IMG/VR virus record: IMGVR_UViG_3300046001_005811
Location: 1-36,177 of that record
DNA: 36,177 nt
From: a virus
Strand: one strand, 5' to 3'
Shown here: in pieces, positions 24,167 through 31,772 of the stretch
Layout of the letters: every line of letters begins with the position of its first letter
Numbering within the stretch: the stretch's first letter is position 1
Program-made: the position numbers and the translations under genes
The notes under the pieces: model-generated
The model's input: the letters and a program-made list of their open reading frames with translations, nothing else
The model's database searches: none
Told to the model about the DNA's origin: nothing

Positions 24167-25083
24167 TGGAAAATCAAAATTTACAAGTATCGAAGACAAG
24201 CGAAGTGGCAACATTCAATTTCTTTGACCCAGTTCAATTCGAAACAATGCAGCGTGTCTGCAAACTGTTTTCAAGTTCAGAATTGGTTCCTGATATGTAC
24301 AGAACTAATCTGGCATTAAAGAATGGCGTGGCTATCAATCCGGAAAACAAGGCAATGGCCAATTGTATGATAGCAATTGAAATGGCACAACGTATCGGGG
24401 CTTCGGCTCTTATGATTATGCAGAATATGGTAATCATTTACGGCCGCCCTTCCTGGTCTTCCAAATTCCTTATCGCAACCGTTAACACTTGCGGCCGTTT
24501 CAATCCATTACAGTATCGCTTCACCAACCTTGGCCGTTGTGGAAAAGTACCTTATACGGATTATGTTTGGGATGGCCAAAGAAAAGCAGCCGTGACCAAA
24601 GAGTTTGATGGAACGCAAATTGACAACATTCAATGTGTTGCCTTCACAACTGCAAAAGGATCTTCCGAGGTTTTGGAATCTTCGCCAATCGATATAAGAA
24701 TGGCAATACAGGAAGGTTGGTACACTAAGGCAGGTTCAAAATGGCAGACAATGGCACGCCAAATGCTTATTTACCGAACTGCTTCCTTCTGGACCAATGC
24801 TTATGCACCGGAGCTTTCAATGGGTATGAAAACAGACGACGAAATAAGGGATATTATTGACATCGATTATGAAGATGTTTCGGATAAAGTAACCCGTGAA
24901 AAGTCTGAAAGCGCAAATAAGGAAGTTATCGATATGGAAGTGGAAGCCGAAACAGTTAAGCCGGAACCAGCTAAGAAAGCTGAGCCAGCTGCAAAAGCTG
25001 CTGAGCCTGTTTCAACGGATAAAGAAGCAACAACAGAGTTATTCGACAACAACGGAACTGCGCCAACTAAACCAGGCTTTTAA
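24166..25083 (+). CDS. recT: RecT-like single-strand annealing protein
   Basis: A 305-residue protein in the second place of the recombination operon. The core (about 20-200) shows the order of conserved parts in RecT/Bet-type annealing proteins: SSELVPDMYRTNLALKNG, ANCMIAIEMAQRIGASALMI, a strand with IIYGRPSWSSKFLIATVN, and QTMARQMLIYRTASFWTNAY. The last 85 residues are low-complexity Ala/Pro/Glu-rich (EPAKKAEPAAKAAEP), a common disordered tail. With the SbcC-like ATPase before it and an MBL nuclease after it, it fits a phage recombination module. Identity with RecT is by fold pattern and context. Confidence 0.7.
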   Translation: MENQNLQVSKTSEVATFNFFDPVQFETMQRVCKLFSSSELVPDMYRTNLALKNGVAINPENKAMANCMIAIEMAQRIGASALMIMQNMVIIYGRPSWSSKFLIATVNTCGRFNPLQYRFTNLGRCGKVPYTDYVWDGQRKAAVTKEFDGTQIDNIQCVAFTTAKGSSEVLESSPIDIRMAIQEGWYTKAGSKWQTMARQMLIYRTASFWTNAYAPELSMGMKTDDEIRDIIDIDYEDVSDKVTREKSESANKEVIDMEVEAETVKPEPAKKAEPAAKAAEPVSTDKEATTELFDNNGTAPTKPGF

Positions 25084-25823
25084 TGGAACTTCACATTCTT
25101 GGCAGTTCGTCCAAAGGAAATTGTTACATAATTCAAAATGAAACCGAAGCACTCGTTATCGAGTGCGGGGTTTCTTTTAAAGAAGTGAAATATGCTTTGG
25201 ATTTCAATATCAGCAAGGTTGTAGGGGCTTTGGTAAGTCACGAACACGGTGACCACGCAAAGTATATCAATGACTTTTTAGATGCCAGAATTAATGTTTT
25301 TATGTCAGCAGGAACGAATTCAAAACTAAGCTTAAAAAGCAAGTTCCTTCCGTTTTTGCTTACAGATATGAAAAAAATAAAGATTGGCAATTTTTCAGTA
25401 ATACCGTTCAAAGTGAAACACGATGCAAAAGAGCCATTTGGATTTCTTATTAATCATCCGGAAACTGGAAACGTGCTTTTTGCAACTGACACTTATTTTT
25501 TGCCAAACAGGTTCGCCAATTTGAATAACGTTCTTATCGAAGCCAATTACAGAATGGATCTGTTAAAAAGAAACATCGAAGCTGGTAGGGTTCCATCGAT
25601 ACTTCGTGACAGAACGCTTCAAAGTCATATGTCTTTTGAAACGTGCAAAGAAGCCCTATTGGCTAATGATTTATCGCAAGTGAATAACATAATTTTAATC
25701 CATTTGAGCGATGGCAACAGTAACGCTGACGAGTTCAGACAAGATATGTTCGAAGCCACAGGAAAGACAATACACATTGCAGATTCAGGAATGATAATTC
25801 CATTTAACAAAACACCATTTTAA
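25083..25823 (+). CDS. MBL-fold nuclease-like hydrolase (YycJ/WalJ type)
   Basis: A 246-residue metallo-beta-lactamase fold protein. The start LHILGSSSKGNCYIIQNE is the first beta sheet with the GSSS-x-GN turn typical of the YycJ/WalJ group, and HEHGDH (residues 53-58) is the metal-binding motif; further metal ligands are likely H133 region (VKHDAKEPFGF), D of FATDTYFLP and H near VNNIILIHLSDGN. The gene's first base is the last base of the RecT-like stop, so the two are coupled. MBL proteins next to RecT occur in Listeria and other Firmicutes phages and are thought to be the exonuclease partner. Confidence 0.8.
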   Translation: MELHILGSSSKGNCYIIQNETEALVIECGVSFKEVKYALDFNISKVVGALVSHEHGDHAKYINDFLDARINVFMSAGTNSKLSLKSKFLPFLLTDMKKIKIGNFSVIPFKVKHDAKEPFGFLINHPETGNVLFATDTYFLPNRFANLNNVLIEANYRMDLLKRNIEAGRVPSILRDRTLQSHMSFETCKEALLANDLSQVNNIILIHLSDGNSNADEFRQDMFEATGKTIHIADSGMIIPFNKTPF

Positions 25824-25853
25824 TAATAGCCGAAGGGCAAAAACACAAATATT

Positions 25854-26285
25854 ATGCAAAGAGAATTAGGAAAGGATATTCAGGATCCGAAAAGAAGAGT
25901 AGAATTTTTAAAAGACAATTGTGATTCAGTTGAGCAAAAAGGTTATATGAAGAGATTCAAACCAGACCAGTTGCTAAAGATGAAAGAAGAACTTTCAGAA
26001 ACAGCCATCGAAATCAACGATATTGAAATCGAAAAAAAGTTCGCAATGGAAGGATTCAAATTGAGAATGAAACCATTGATTGAAGACAGATCTTCAATCC
26101 TTACTGGACTGAAAAATAAATCAGAACACGTTACCGAGGTTTGTTTCAAGTTTATTGACCCTCAAACACGTGAAGTTGGATTCTACAACGAAGACGGTGA
26201 GTTAATCGAAAGCCGTCCTGCTTATGCCGACGAGCTTCAAGGAAGTATCTTTCAAGTAGTACGTGAAACAGGAACAGGAAACTAA
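25854..26285 (+). CDS. hypothetical protein, 143 aa
   Basis: A soluble, highly charged protein. The first 80 residues form helices with a likely coiled coil (LLKMKEELSETAIEINDIEIEKKF); the last 50 form strands (VTEVCFKFIDPQTREVGFYNEDGELIESRP) in a pattern that could be an OB-like or beta-barrel end. Acidic and basic residues alternate. It lies in the recombination operon between the MBL gene and the gene at 26314, with gaps of 28 to 30 bases. Probably a DNA-metabolism accessory protein; no family recognised. Confidence 0.7.
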   Translation: MQRELGKDIQDPKRRVEFLKDNCDSVEQKGYMKRFKPDQLLKMKEELSETAIEINDIEIEKKFAMEGFKLRMKPLIEDRSSILTGLKNKSEHVTEVCFKFIDPQTREVGFYNEDGELIESRPAYADELQGSIFQVVRETGTGN

Positions 26286-26313
26286 TTTAAAAAAACTTTA
26301 AAAAATTAATATT

Positions 26314-27057
26314 ATGCAAAACGAAAAACTGCAAGTAAATCTTGCCCCTGGAATGTCAAAAGCCGAAATTATTGTAAGGGAAGTAGAGTCAGTGAATGAG
26401 CTTCCAATTAAAGCACCTATCAAGTTGGATGTGCGAGGTGTTATCGGTTCAGTACTTGAATTCCTTTCAAAGAGAAAGGACCAGGAAGACCAGATCAACC
26501 AAAAGCGTTGCCACATTCTCGTTAACCGTGAAGATATAAGCATCAAACTCGTTTACAACGAAAATGACGAGTATCTTTTTGGAAACATTAAAGGCACACT
26601 GGCCGAGCATCCGAAGTTCCTTGAATTCGGAATCAATACTGGAAAGATTTGGACACCTACTGAGTTGGGAATGTTTTTCAAAATGAACCGTGCTTTCTTT
26701 TCTGACAAATCAGAGAATATGAAACTGGTTACCGAACTAATGAACTTCACAGCCACGGTAAACAATAGCATCGAACGTTCGGCAAAGGAAAACGGTGACA
26801 GAACCGATAAGTTTGCCCAAACAGTAAACAGTAACCTTCCGTCAGCTTTCACGCTTAAAATACCAATTTTCAAAGGTATGCCAGCCGAAACGCTAGAGAT
26901 CGAAACCTTCGCCAGAGTAGATGGCCGTGACGTGTCATTCATACTTCTTTCGCCTGCAGCAAACCAGACAATGGAAGATATTAGGGATAAGGTAGTGGAC
27001 AGCCAACTAGAAAAGATAAGGGAAATATGCCCTGATATTGCGATAATTGAGCAGTAA
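26314..27057 (+). CDS. hypothetical recombination-operon protein (possibly DUF2303-like)
   Basis: A 247-residue protein ending the recombination operon. It has helix-rich N-terminal sequence (LDVRGVIGSVLEFLSKRKDQED), a strand-loop section (CHILVNREDISIKLVYNEND), a central helical part (ELGMFFKMNRAFFSDKSEN) and a C-terminal beta section (AFTLKIPIFKGMPAETLEIETF). The order resembles DUF2303-type phage proteins, which end in an FTLGIPVF-like strand, but similarity is loose. Function unknown. A UUCG hairpin follows at 27070-27093. Confidence 0.55.
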   Translation: MQNEKLQVNLAPGMSKAEIIVREVESVNELPIKAPIKLDVRGVIGSVLEFLSKRKDQEDQINQKRCHILVNREDISIKLVYNENDEYLFGNIKGTLAEHPKFLEFGINTGKIWTPTELGMFFKMNRAFFSDKSENMKLVTELMNFTATVNNSIERSAKENGDRTDKFAQTVNSNLPSAFTLKIPIFKGMPAETLEIETFARVDGRDVSFILLSPAANQTMEDIRDKVVDSQLEKIREICPDIAIIEQ

Positions 27058-27069
27058 GAATAACCTAAA

Positions 27070-27093
27070 AACACTGGCCTTCGGGCTGGTGTT
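27070..27093 (+). terminator. UUCG hairpin, partial terminator
   Basis: AACACTGGCC and GGCTGGTGTT pair with two G-T pairs around a TTCG loop (a C-UUCG-G tetraloop). Only A/T-mixed sequence follows instead of a T run, so it is a stable mRNA 3' end or a weak terminator. Confidence 0.5.
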
Positions 27094-27146
27094 AAATTAA
27101 AAAATAAATATTTATTTATTTCACAGATAATGACTGAAATATGTTT

Positions 27147-27168
27147 TATATTTGTACCACAGTAATAC
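27147..27168 (+). promoter_or_regulatory. replication-operon promoter with overlapping operator
   Basis: TATATTTG (27147-27154) runs into GTACCACAGTAATAC (27154-27168), one base different from the 22122 site. It precedes the small HTH gene at 27237. Confidence 0.7.
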
Positions 27169-27236
27169 GGAAAAGCGGTTTCTTATGACCGCTATTCTTT
27201 AACCCGATTTAGTAAAAAAATTAAAAAGAAAAAATT

Positions 27237-27401
27237 ATGATCACAAAATTAGAAGCAACAGTAAAAGCGAACAGGCTATTATTAAGCTATTCCCACGATG
27301 ATTTGTCAGCAAAGCTTGGTATTACAAAGCCAACATTATATGCTCGCCTAGCAAAGCATAATTGGAAGCTTGGTGAACTTTCTTTAATTGAAAAATTATA
27401 G
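27237..27401 (+). CDS. very small HTH protein, 54 aa
   Basis: ATG at 27237, stop TAG at 27399. The whole protein is one helix-turn-helix: SYSHDDLSAKLGITKPTLYA followed by RLAKHNWKLGELSLIEKL, with TKPTLYARLAK as recognition helix. It is the first gene behind the promoter/operator at 27147-27168 and six bases before the initiator gene. It is the size of the smallest Cro-like proteins and may regulate the replication operon, or bind the operator in front of it. Confidence 0.7.
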   Translation: MITKLEATVKANRLLLSYSHDDLSAKLGITKPTLYARLAKHNWKLGELSLIEKL

Positions 27402-27407
27402 AATACT

Positions 27408-28121
27408 ATGAGCAAACGACTACCATATTTTCAATTTGAACCAGCGGAATGGCTGGCAGGAGATATTATGTTTTGCTCAATTGAATCGCAAGGTGTATAT
27501 GTCAATTTAATGGCACTATACTGGCAGAAAGATTGTGATTTGACATTAGAGCAGGCAAGGAAAAGGTTAAACAACGAGAAGTGTTTTGACGAGCTTATTT
27601 CTGAAAAAATAATAAAGATTGATTCCGGTAAAATTGTCATTGATTTCCTTGTTCGACAATACTCTACAGCTACCGAAAAATCGAGTATAAATTCAGATAA
27701 CGGACGCAAAGGAGCATTGAAAAGATGGCAAAAAGATAGCCTGGCTATAGCCACCCCATTAAAAAGTGATAGCGAACCGCATAGCGAAACGATAGCATTA
27801 AGAGAAGATAAGATAATAGAAGATAAAATAATAGAAGATAAGAGTAAGATGATAAAAGAAAAGTATGATTTCAGAAAACTTTCGTTTTCTGACACACTCA
27901 AACCTTATCTTGATGTTTATGGCAAAGATTTTCTAAATGATTTTTATCGATACTGGGCAGAACCAAATAAATCAGGAACAAAATTCAAGCAGGAATTAGA
28001 AAAGACTTGGGATTTGGAAAGACGTTTGGAAACTTGGGCGAAAAATGATAAAAGTTTCAGCAAAAGTGCAAGTTCTAGAAAAGAAGATTTGAAATATAAA
28101 GATTCAGAAGTATGGAAATAG
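27408..28121 (+). CDS. replication initiator protein, DUF4373/Lin1244-like
   Basis: A 237-residue protein. Residues 1-100 match the DUF4373 / Lin1244-type N-terminal domain of Gram-positive and Bacteroidota phage initiators (FQFEPAEWLAGDIMFCSIESQ, then GVYVNLMALYWQKDCDLTLEQ). A low-complexity middle (residues about 130-148, EDKIIEDKIIEDKSK) is encoded by tandem 15-base repeats (27804-27842). The C-terminal part (LSFSDTLKPYLDVYGKDFLNDF, YWAEPNKSG, WDLERRLETW) resembles the C-terminal region of DnaD-like or DUF-type primosome loaders. It overlaps the DnaC-like gene by ten bases. The two proteins should work together to load the helicase. Confidence 0.8.
   Translation: MSKRLPYFQFEPAEWLAGDIMFCSIESQGVYVNLMALYWQKDCDLTLEQARKRLNNEKCFDELISEKIIKIDSGKIVIDFLVRQYSTATEKSSINSDNGRKGALKRWQKDSLAIATPLKSDSEPHSETIALREDKIIEDKIIEDKSKMIKEKYDFRKLSFSDTLKPYLDVYGKDFLNDFYRYWAEPNKSGTKFKQELEKTWDLERRLETWAKNDKSFSKSASSRKEDLKYKDSEVWK
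27804..27842 (+). repeat. tandem 15-base repeats, candidate origin
   Basis: GAAGATAAGATAATA, GAAGATAAAATAATA and a partial third GAAGATAAG. The stretch is A/T-rich and lies inside the initiator gene, as the origin iterons do in lambda gene O. It could also be only a low-complexity linker. Confidence 0.4.
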
Positions 28122-28819
28122 CAGAAATTCTCAAAAAAATAGCCGACCAAGGGCTTTTTCAGAAAGTAACCAGAATTACTTATCTGCCATACAAGATGGA
28201 AATTGCGTTGAAAGTTGTTGAAGCAATTGGAAAAGCACGAAACCAAAAATTTGCAATTGACAATGAAAACCGATTTGTCTTTGAAAACCTGATTCGTTGG
28301 GTACACGCTGACCCAGATTTCAAATGTATTGATCCTTCCACTTCATCAATTATTCCAGGCAGACTTGACGCAGGAATATATATTGCCGGAAATACCGGTT
28401 CCGGTAAGTCTTGGGCTTTGGAAATTATGTCAGCTTACTGCCTTATCGACAATGTTTGCATAAGTATTGGAGGAAAAAAAAGAGTGCTGCACTGGCCGTG
28501 TCATAGAACAGATACAGTTTGTGACGAGTATTCCACTAACGGAATAATTGAAAAGTTTAAAAAAATGCCTGTGATGGCAATTCAAGACCTCGGAGCTGAG
28601 CCGTTGGAAAGTATGTATATGGGAAACCGTGTCAACGTCCTGCAGCAGATCCTTGAATACCGAGGTGACCAAACAAATATCTTAACGCTTATATCATCAA
28701 ATTTACCAATTAACCACGAAACCTTTATAAAACGCTATGAAGACCGTGTATCGAGCCGCTTAAACGAAATGTGTAACTATTATATTTTAAAAGGAAATGA
28801 TCGAAGAAAACAGCCCTAA
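28112..28819 (+). CDS. DnaC-like helicase loader ATPase
   Basis: A 235-residue AAA+ ATPase: Walker A GNTGSGKS (93-100) after GIYIA, Walker B around MAIQDLGAEP, a sensor-1-like ILTLISSNLPI and the arginine-finger region RYEDRVSSRLNEMC. N-terminal residues 1-80 are a helical domain that would bind the helicase. The protein is like DnaC / IstB-type loaders of phages. It overlaps the initiator gene before it (ten bases) and the DUF4406-DnaA fusion after it (23 bases). A replicative helicase is not in the window, so the loader probably brings the host DnaB to the phage origin. Confidence 0.88.
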   Translation: MEIAEILKKIADQGLFQKVTRITYLPYKMEIALKVVEAIGKARNQKFAIDNENRFVFENLIRWVHADPDFKCIDPSTSSIIPGRLDAGIYIAGNTGSGKSWALEIMSAYCLIDNVCISIGGKKRVLHWPCHRTDTVCDEYSTNGIIEKFKKMPVMAIQDLGAEPLESMYMGNRVNVLQQILEYRGDQTNILTLISSNLPINHETFIKRYEDRVSSRLNEMCNYYILKGNDRRKQP

Positions 28820-29423
28820 ACAACATAAAACGTATATCTCTGGCAAAACCAGTGGAATACCAATCGAACACGTACAGCAAAAATTTGACATTGCAGAAGC
28901 TTTTATAATCAGCATCGGAATGGTGCCAATCAATCCGATAAAGAACGGACTTACAGAAAAGCACACTAAAAAACAGCACCTTATCAAAGATATTCAGATG
29001 CTTTTAAATTCAAATACAATCTTTGTTCTGGATAATTGGATTGATTCAAGCCAATCACGCATCGAAATTAAAATTGCCGAGGAATACGGAATTCCAATAA
29101 TGTTTGAATCAAATGCCTGCAAGAACATTGGCAAGATTGAAAAGCTTAAAGATGCCATTACCCACGTTATGGGATTGAAGTTTGATGATTTAATTACAAA
29201 AAGCAGGACCAAAGAAACATTTTTCGCACGGATGATTATCATCAATTATTGCCGAGAAACTGAAAAAATGTCACTTTATGAGATTGGACAAATTGTCAAT
29301 CGTGATCATACCACCGTAATGCACGGAATAAAAACATACAGGAACGAAATAAAATATAATTCAGGCTTTCGTGATATTGTTTCGAAAATCGATTCAGTTT
29401 TAACCAGATGCGTATCAGAGTGA
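28797..29423 (+). CDS. DUF4406 - DnaA domain IV fusion protein
   Basis: A 208-residue protein of two parts. Residues about 10-110 form a DUF4406 domain, a relative of nucleoside deoxyribosyltransferases (KTYISGKTSGIPIEHVQQKF, MVPINPIKNG, then IFVLDNWIDSSQSRIEIKIA, GIPIMFES). Residues about 130-205 form the DNA-binding domain IV of DnaA: RMIIINYCRETEKMSLYEI, then INRDHTTVMHGIKTYRNE-like sequence with DHTTVMHG at 170-177, the DnaA-box-binding signature. It lacks the AAA+ domain of DnaA. It could bind DnaA boxes at the phage or host origin while the first domain binds or modifies a nucleotide. An operator copy spans its stop codon (29412-29426). Confidence 0.8.
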   Translation: MIEENSPKQHKTYISGKTSGIPIEHVQQKFDIAEAFIISIGMVPINPIKNGLTEKHTKKQHLIKDIQMLLNSNTIFVLDNWIDSSQSRIEIKIAEEYGIPIMFESNACKNIGKIEKLKDAITHVMGLKFDDLITKSRTKETFFARMIIINYCRETEKMSLYEIGQIVNRDHTTVMHGIKTYRNEIKYNSGFRDIVSKIDSVLTRCVSE

Positions 29424-29426
29424 TAC
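29412..29426 (+). promoter_or_regulatory. operator copy without visible promoter
   Basis: GTATCAGAGTGATAC, perfect GTATCA/TGATAC arms, overlaps the stop codon of the DUF4406-DnaA gene. I see no TAnnTTTG box within 40 bases on the plus strand. This resembles the stoperator sites of mycobacteriophage L5, which block elongation. Confidence 0.55.
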
Positions 29427-29453
29427 TTTCTTTAATTCGAATTAATAAAAAAA

Positions 29454-30176
29454 ATGGTAATACAACAATCAAAAAAATATGAGTGCTTCGAAAACATCAT
29501 AGGTAACAGAGTTTTAAGTGTTTCAAAAATAGATAAAATATGCAGTGATGTATCAAACGGCTTTAATATGTTGCCTTATTGCCCAATTGTAGTATCTGAA
29601 AGTGAACAGGGCTTCTTTCACATCATTGACGGCCAACACCGTTTTGAAGTGAGTAAGAAAACAAATAATCCAGTGTATTATGTAGTTTGCAACACCCTTT
29701 CCTTGAAACAAATTGCACAATTGAACTCCCGTGGAGATAAATGGAAAGCAAACGATTTCCTGAACTGCTATATCAACTTAGGAATTGAAGACTATAAAGC
29801 TCTAAAATCATTTATGAAAGCTCACGACACCAACATCAAGCTTTCGACTGATTTATTGATGTACAATAAACACACTGAAAAATCTACAGACGATTTTCAG
29901 TCAGGTGATTTTAGAGTTAAGTTTTTTGACGAAGCTACTTTCTTAGTAGAGTTAACAGAATCTATTTTCAAACGATATGCCTTCTCACGTGATAGATACC
30001 TTATTGGTGCGGTCCAGGCAATAGCTAAAAAAGGCAAATGTGACTTCGAAAAATTAAAACAAAAAATAGGTTCTGCTCCCAATATAATGGACAAACAAGG
30101 CGATGTAAAAAACTACATCTATAATATTGAGCGAGTTTACAACCATAAAAATTCAATAAGAGAAGTAATTTATTAA
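29454..30176 (+). CDS. DGQHR / ParB-like domain protein
   Basis: A 240-residue protein with a ParB-N-like domain of the DGQHR type: residues 40-100 contain MLPYCPIVVSESEQGFFHII, DGQHRFEVSKK and LKQIAQLNSRGDKWKANDFL. The C-terminal part is helical. Proteins of this class occur in phages and plasmids and are predicted DNA-associated regulators or nucleases; DGQHR is also seen in DndB-like proteins, but no other Dnd genes are here. It starts 31 bases after the DUF4406-DnaA gene and lies before the SSB-like gene, so a role in replication is likely. Confidence 0.65.
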   Translation: MVIQQSKKYECFENIIGNRVLSVSKIDKICSDVSNGFNMLPYCPIVVSESEQGFFHIIDGQHRFEVSKKTNNPVYYVVCNTLSLKQIAQLNSRGDKWKANDFLNCYINLGIEDYKALKSFMKAHDTNIKLSTDLLMYNKHTEKSTDDFQSGDFRVKFFDEATFLVELTESIFKRYAFSRDRYLIGAVQAIAKKGKCDFEKLKQKIGSAPNIMDKQGDVKNYIYNIERVYNHKNSIREVIY

Positions 30177-30187
30177 AACCAGAAAAT

Positions 30188-30484
30188 ATGAGCAAATTAA
30201 TGTACGGAAGCCTAGACTTCTCAAAACTGCTAGAATTAGCAAAATCAGGAAACAAAGCCTTTTCAAGAGCTGAAAATGGTAAGATTTATTTAAACCTAAA
30301 TGTTTGGATAAATGACGAAAAGGACAAGTTTGGCAATGATGCCAGTATACAGACTTCCTTTAAGGATGCTACCAAAGAAGACAAGGTTTATTTTGGTAAT
30401 CTTAAAATAAGTGAACAACAAGCACCAAAGCCACTTGAAGAAAATAATGCTGAAATTCCTGCCGAAGATGATCTTCCGTTCTAA
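30188..30484 (+). CDS. small SSB-like protein
   Basis: A 98-residue protein. Residues 20-80 form a beta-rich part (GKIYLNLNVWINDEKDKFG, then VYFGNLKIS) that fits a small OB-like fold. The C-terminus is AEDDLPF, the acidic aromatic tip by which single-strand binding proteins recruit partners, preceded by a disordered Pro/Glu-rich linker. The size is much below bacterial SSB (about 170). It stands directly before the RuvC-like gene. The SSB call rests on tip, linker and context. Confidence 0.65.
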   Translation: MSKLMYGSLDFSKLLELAKSGNKAFSRAENGKIYLNLNVWINDEKDKFGNDASIQTSFKDATKEDKVYFGNLKISEQQAPKPLEENNAEIPAEDDLPF

Positions 30485-30486
30485 TT

Positions 30487-31014
30487 ATGAAAAAGTATAA
30501 CAACATCATTGGCATAGACCCCGACTGTGAAAAGTCGGGCGTTGCCTTTTTAGAAACTACCACCAAAAAACTCGAAATATCAAATCTTACTTTTCCACAA
30601 TTACTTGACTATATGCAATTCGTTAAGAAGCAGCACGACGAAACAGGCCAATCTGTTGTCTTTATCGTAGAAGCAGGTTACTTAAATAAATCGAACTGGC
30701 ACGTTAATTCAGGCGATAACAGGCGTGTTGCAACTGCCAAGGGTAATTCTACCGGCAGGAACCACGAAGTTGCCAGAAAGATTATTGAAATGGCAAAGCA
30801 TTACGGCTTAGATGTTATAGAAACAAGGCCACTAAAAAAGATGTGGAAAGGTCCAGATGGCAAAATTACCCACGATGAACTGTCTTTTTTTACGGCAATA
30901 TCCAGAAGAACAAACCAAGAGGGTAGGGATGGTGCTTTACTGGCTTGGAATTTTGCAGGGTTCCCGATGCGAGTAAGGCCGGTGACAATGGGCAGTTTCT
31001 TTAATAAAAAGTAA
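30487..31014 (+). CDS. RuvC-like Holliday junction resolvase
   Basis: A 175-residue RNase H-fold nuclease. The acidic active-site residues follow RuvC order: IIGIDPDCEKSGVAFL (first Asp), VVFIVEAGY (Glu) and EGRDGALLAWNF (last Asp), with HDE nearby. RuvC-type phage nucleases resolve branched DNA before packaging. Its position after the SSB-like gene ends the replication operon; the next genes have their own promoter (31063). The length matches RuvC family members. Confidence 0.82.
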   Translation: MKKYNNIIGIDPDCEKSGVAFLETTTKKLEISNLTFPQLLDYMQFVKKQHDETGQSVVFIVEAGYLNKSNWHVNSGDNRRVATAKGNSTGRNHEVARKIIEMAKHYGLDVIETRPLKKMWKGPDGKITHDELSFFTAISRRTNQEGRDGALLAWNFAGFPMRVRPVTMGSFFNKK

Positions 31015-31062
31015 AAAACTTAATTTTTTTATGATTTAATACATTTATATACAATATATGTG

Positions 31063-31089
31063 TATATTTGCCACGTATCACAGTGATAC
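31063..31089 (+). promoter_or_regulatory. promoter with downstream operator
   Basis: TATATTTG (31063-31070), then CCAC and the perfect palindrome GTATCACAGTGATAC (31075-31089). The gene at 31113 follows after the CCGCAACAA leader. Confidence 0.75.
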
Positions 31090-31096
31090 TTTTTAA

Positions 31097-31111
31097 TTAA
31101 AACCGCAACAA
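31097..31111 (+). promoter_or_regulatory. CCGCAACAA translation leader element
   Basis: TTAAAACCGCAACAA, one base before the ATG at 31113. Same as 22143-22157. Confidence 0.6.
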
Positions 31112-31112
31112 A

Positions 31113-31763
31113 ATGGAAGCAAAAAACACTTATGCAAAGTACACCGCAAATGTATTCGTAGCAAAATGCCCTGAAAGACACGAAAAGGGTGAAAACATCA
31201 TTTTAGAAACAAAATATGGAAAAGAACACGAGTGCATCGTCTTTAACTTAGTTTTAAGAAAGGACGATTTCTATTATTATTCGATAGTTAGAGCCGATGG
31301 ATTTAACATTCAAGAGTTTGCAAAGAAAAAAGCCGAGAGATACCTTAACTGGGCGCAAGGTTCAGAAAACAAATCTACTGAATACTGGAAAGCATCACAA
31401 GAGGGGAAAGACTTTCTTTCTTTGGGTGAACCAATAAAAATTGGCCACCATTCAGAAAAAAGACACCGTGCACTTATTGAGAGAAATCACAATAGAATGG
31501 GAAAATGTATCGAGGAAGGTAAAAAAGCTGAACAACACGAAAGCAAAGCCGAGTATTGGAACAGAAAAACAAACGACATTAATTTATCAATGCCGGAAAG
31601 CGTTGAATTTTATGAATACAAAGTTGAAGAGGCTAAAGAAAAACACGAAGGGTTAAAGTCAGGAAAATACGAACGTTCACATTCATATTCTTTGACTTAT
31701 GCAAAAAAAGCTGTTAATGAAGCTGAAAAAAATCTTGAAATAGCTAAAAGGCTTTGGTCTTAA
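31113..31763 (+). CDS. DUF3560 domain protein
   Basis: A 216-residue protein. The N-terminal third has strands (NVFVAKCPERHEKGENIIL; CIVFNLVLRKDDFYYYSIVR). The middle has IGHHSEKRHRALIERNHNRM, the hallmark of DUF3560, whose members occur on plasmids, integrative elements and phages of Bacteroidota and Proteobacteria. The rest is charged coiled coil with AEYWNRKTNDINLSMPES and a Glu/Lys-rich end. It heads a three-gene run with PcfK and PcfJ. Its molecular role is not known. Confidence 0.8.
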   Translation: MEAKNTYAKYTANVFVAKCPERHEKGENIILETKYGKEHECIVFNLVLRKDDFYYYSIVRADGFNIQEFAKKKAERYLNWAQGSENKSTEYWKASQEGKDFLSLGEPIKIGHHSEKRHRALIERNHNRMGKCIEEGKKAEQHESKAEYWNRKTNDINLSMPESVEFYEYKVEEAKEKHEGLKSGKYERSHSYSLTYAKKAVNEAEKNLEIAKRLWS

Positions 31764-31772
31764 AAAATAATC

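Noticed and set aside
27070-27093. Full intrinsic terminator after the gene at 26314
   Set aside because: The UUCG hairpin is strong, but no T run follows; kept as a partial terminator only.
29454-30176. Dnd-type DNA phosphorothioation system because of the DGQHR motif
   Set aside because: No DndA, DndC, DndD or DndE partner is nearby; the motif also occurs in unrelated ParB-like phage proteins.
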